Source: Gammaproteobacteria bacterium (GTDB taxonomy: Bacteria; Pseudomonadota; Gammaproteobacteria; Pseudomonadales; Azotimanducaceae). From it: a DNA stretch of 7,376 nt. Below the pieces are notes generated by a model. It saw nothing but the letters and a program-made list of their open reading frames with translations, was not told where the DNA came from and did not search any database. Location of the stretch: assembly GCA_003476445.1 (NCBI GenBank), contig DMUF01000220.1:1-7376 (forward strand). The letters run 5' to 3'. Every line of letters starts with the position of its first letter. Position 1 is the first letter of the stretch. The translations under genes were made by a program, and so were the position numbers. This document shows positions 6,941 to 7,376 of this stretch, piece after piece.

Positions 6941-6960
6941 GCCCCGGACCGGTCTGGGGC
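6941..6960. promoter_or_regulatory. 20-bp near-perfect palindrome between orn and the rhodanese gene
   Basis: GCCCCGGACCGGTCTGGGGC is symmetric about ACCGGT: 9 of 10 base pairs match, with a single G/T exception. It lies in the 95-nt gap between the two divergent start codons, 37 nt before the orn GTG and 39 nt before the rhodanese ATG. It has no loop, which fits a protein-binding operator better than a terminator. A -10-like TACCAT (6961-6966, plus) and a GATACT (minus, 6936-6931) flank it, both weak. The regulator is unknown. Confidence 0.45.
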
Positions 6961-6999
6961 TACCATAGCCGCCGACTCTTTGCCTCTCGAGAAAAGCCG

Positions 7000-7376
7000 A
7001 TGACCGCATCCGCTCCCGCGTGGCTTGCCGACCCGACACGACTTCTGGAACCGGAGCAGGTCAGCCTATCGGCGACCACCCTGCTCGTGCACGTGTCCAG
7101 CGCGGCCGCTTACGCCGCCGCCCACCTGCCCGGCGCGGTGCTGGTGGAGCCGGGGGAACTCGTCGCCGGCGTACCGCCCGCGCCCGGTCGACTGCCCGAC
7201 CTCGGTCGACTGACGGCACTCTTCGGCCGTATCGGCTACCAGCCCGACCAGGACATCGTGGTTTACGACGATGAAGGCGGCGGCTGGGCCGGAAGGTTCA
7301 TCTGGACGCTCGATGTCATCGGGCACGCGCGCTGGGCCTATCTCGACGGCGGCATCGTCGCTTGGGCGGCGGCAGG
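7000..7376 (+). CDS. Rhodanese-type sulfurtransferase, N-terminal domain (3' end off the window)
   Basis: Rhodaneses transfer sulfane sulfur from donors such as thiosulfate or mercaptopyruvate to thiol or cyanide acceptors. The window holds 125 codons of the first rhodanese domain. The features are LLVHVSSAAAYAAAHLPGAV (28-47, near the CH2A-type AHLPGA), LFGRIGYQPDQDIVVYDDEGGGWAGR (74-99) and the domain-closing YLDGGIVAW (114-122). Where a catalytic domain has cysteine after VVY, this one has aspartates (D90, D91). That is usual for the inactive first domain of two-domain enzymes, whose cysteine lies in the second domain. I therefore expect a second domain of similar size beyond the edge. The ATG at 7000 follows a weak GAGAAAAG (6989-6996). 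In Pseudomonas a similar gene lies near orn and next to psd, so psd downstream is plausible. The exact substrate is not determinable. Confidence 0.9.
   Translation, partial: MTASAPAWLADPTRLLEPEQVSLSATTLLVHVSSAAAYAAAHLPGAVLVEPGELVAGVPPAPGRLPDLGRLTALFGRIGYQPDQDIVVYDDEGGGWAGRFIWTLDVIGHARWAYLDGGIVAWAAA

Noticed and set aside
6905..7039. 45-residue N-terminal extension of orn to an upstream ATG
   Set aside because: It would overlap the divergent rhodanese gene and add residues unlike any Orn. The GTG at 6904 has a ribosome site and gives the standard length.
1..7376. Search for a novel defence, mobile or secretion system
   Set aside because: Every substantial stretch is accounted for by six recognised housekeeping genes plus one partial rhodanese gene. 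There are no repeats of CRISPR type, transposase genes, integration sites or unfamiliar coding frames.

Overview
The window is a gene-dense, GC-rich piece of bacterial chromosome. It carries the gammaproteobacterial core block nnr-tsaE-amiB-mutL, with queG divergent from nnr and orn convergent with queG. The same block (queG / nnr-tsaE-amiB-mutL-miaA-hfq) is known from Escherichia and Pseudomonas. The gene order, protein sequences and high GC point to a gammaproteobacterium outside the Enterobacteriaceae; I cannot name the genus. I see no mobile element, CRISPR array, phage gene, tRNA or rRNA. No gene-free stretch exceeds about 100 bases.

Layout. Minus strand, positions 1-5202: a tightly packed operon transcribed right to left. 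It runs nnr (NAD(P)HX repair), tsaE (ATPase for t6A tRNA modification), an AmiB-type cell-wall amidase with AMIN, amidase_3 and LysM domains, then mutL (mismatch repair), whose last few codons are off the left edge. nnr and tsaE overlap by 8 nt, tsaE and the amidase overlap by 44-101 nt depending on the start, and amidase and mutL are 17 nt apart. Positions 5203-5268 are a 66-nt divergent control region. It holds two tandem 15-bp dyads and a perfectly symmetric -10-like palindrome. Plus strand, 5269-6342: queG (epoxyqueuosine reductase), with no visible Shine-Dalgarno and probably leaderless. Minus strand, 6356-6904: orn (oligoribonuclease) from a GTG start, ending 13 nt from the queG stop. 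Positions 6905-6999: a second divergent control region, with a 20-bp near-perfect palindrome. Plus strand, 7000 to the right edge: the first domain of a rhodanese-type sulfurtransferase, cut by the window end.

How the genes fit together. This is housekeeping content: tRNA anticodon-loop modification (queG, tsaE, and by synteny probably miaA beyond the left edge), metabolite repair (nnr), daughter-cell separation (amidase), DNA repair (mutL) and RNA turnover (orn). No new multi-gene system is apparent. The most interesting signals are the unusual symmetric elements in the two short divergent intergenic regions. Another is that MutL carries the metal-binding endonuclease motifs, implying MutH-independent mismatch repair.
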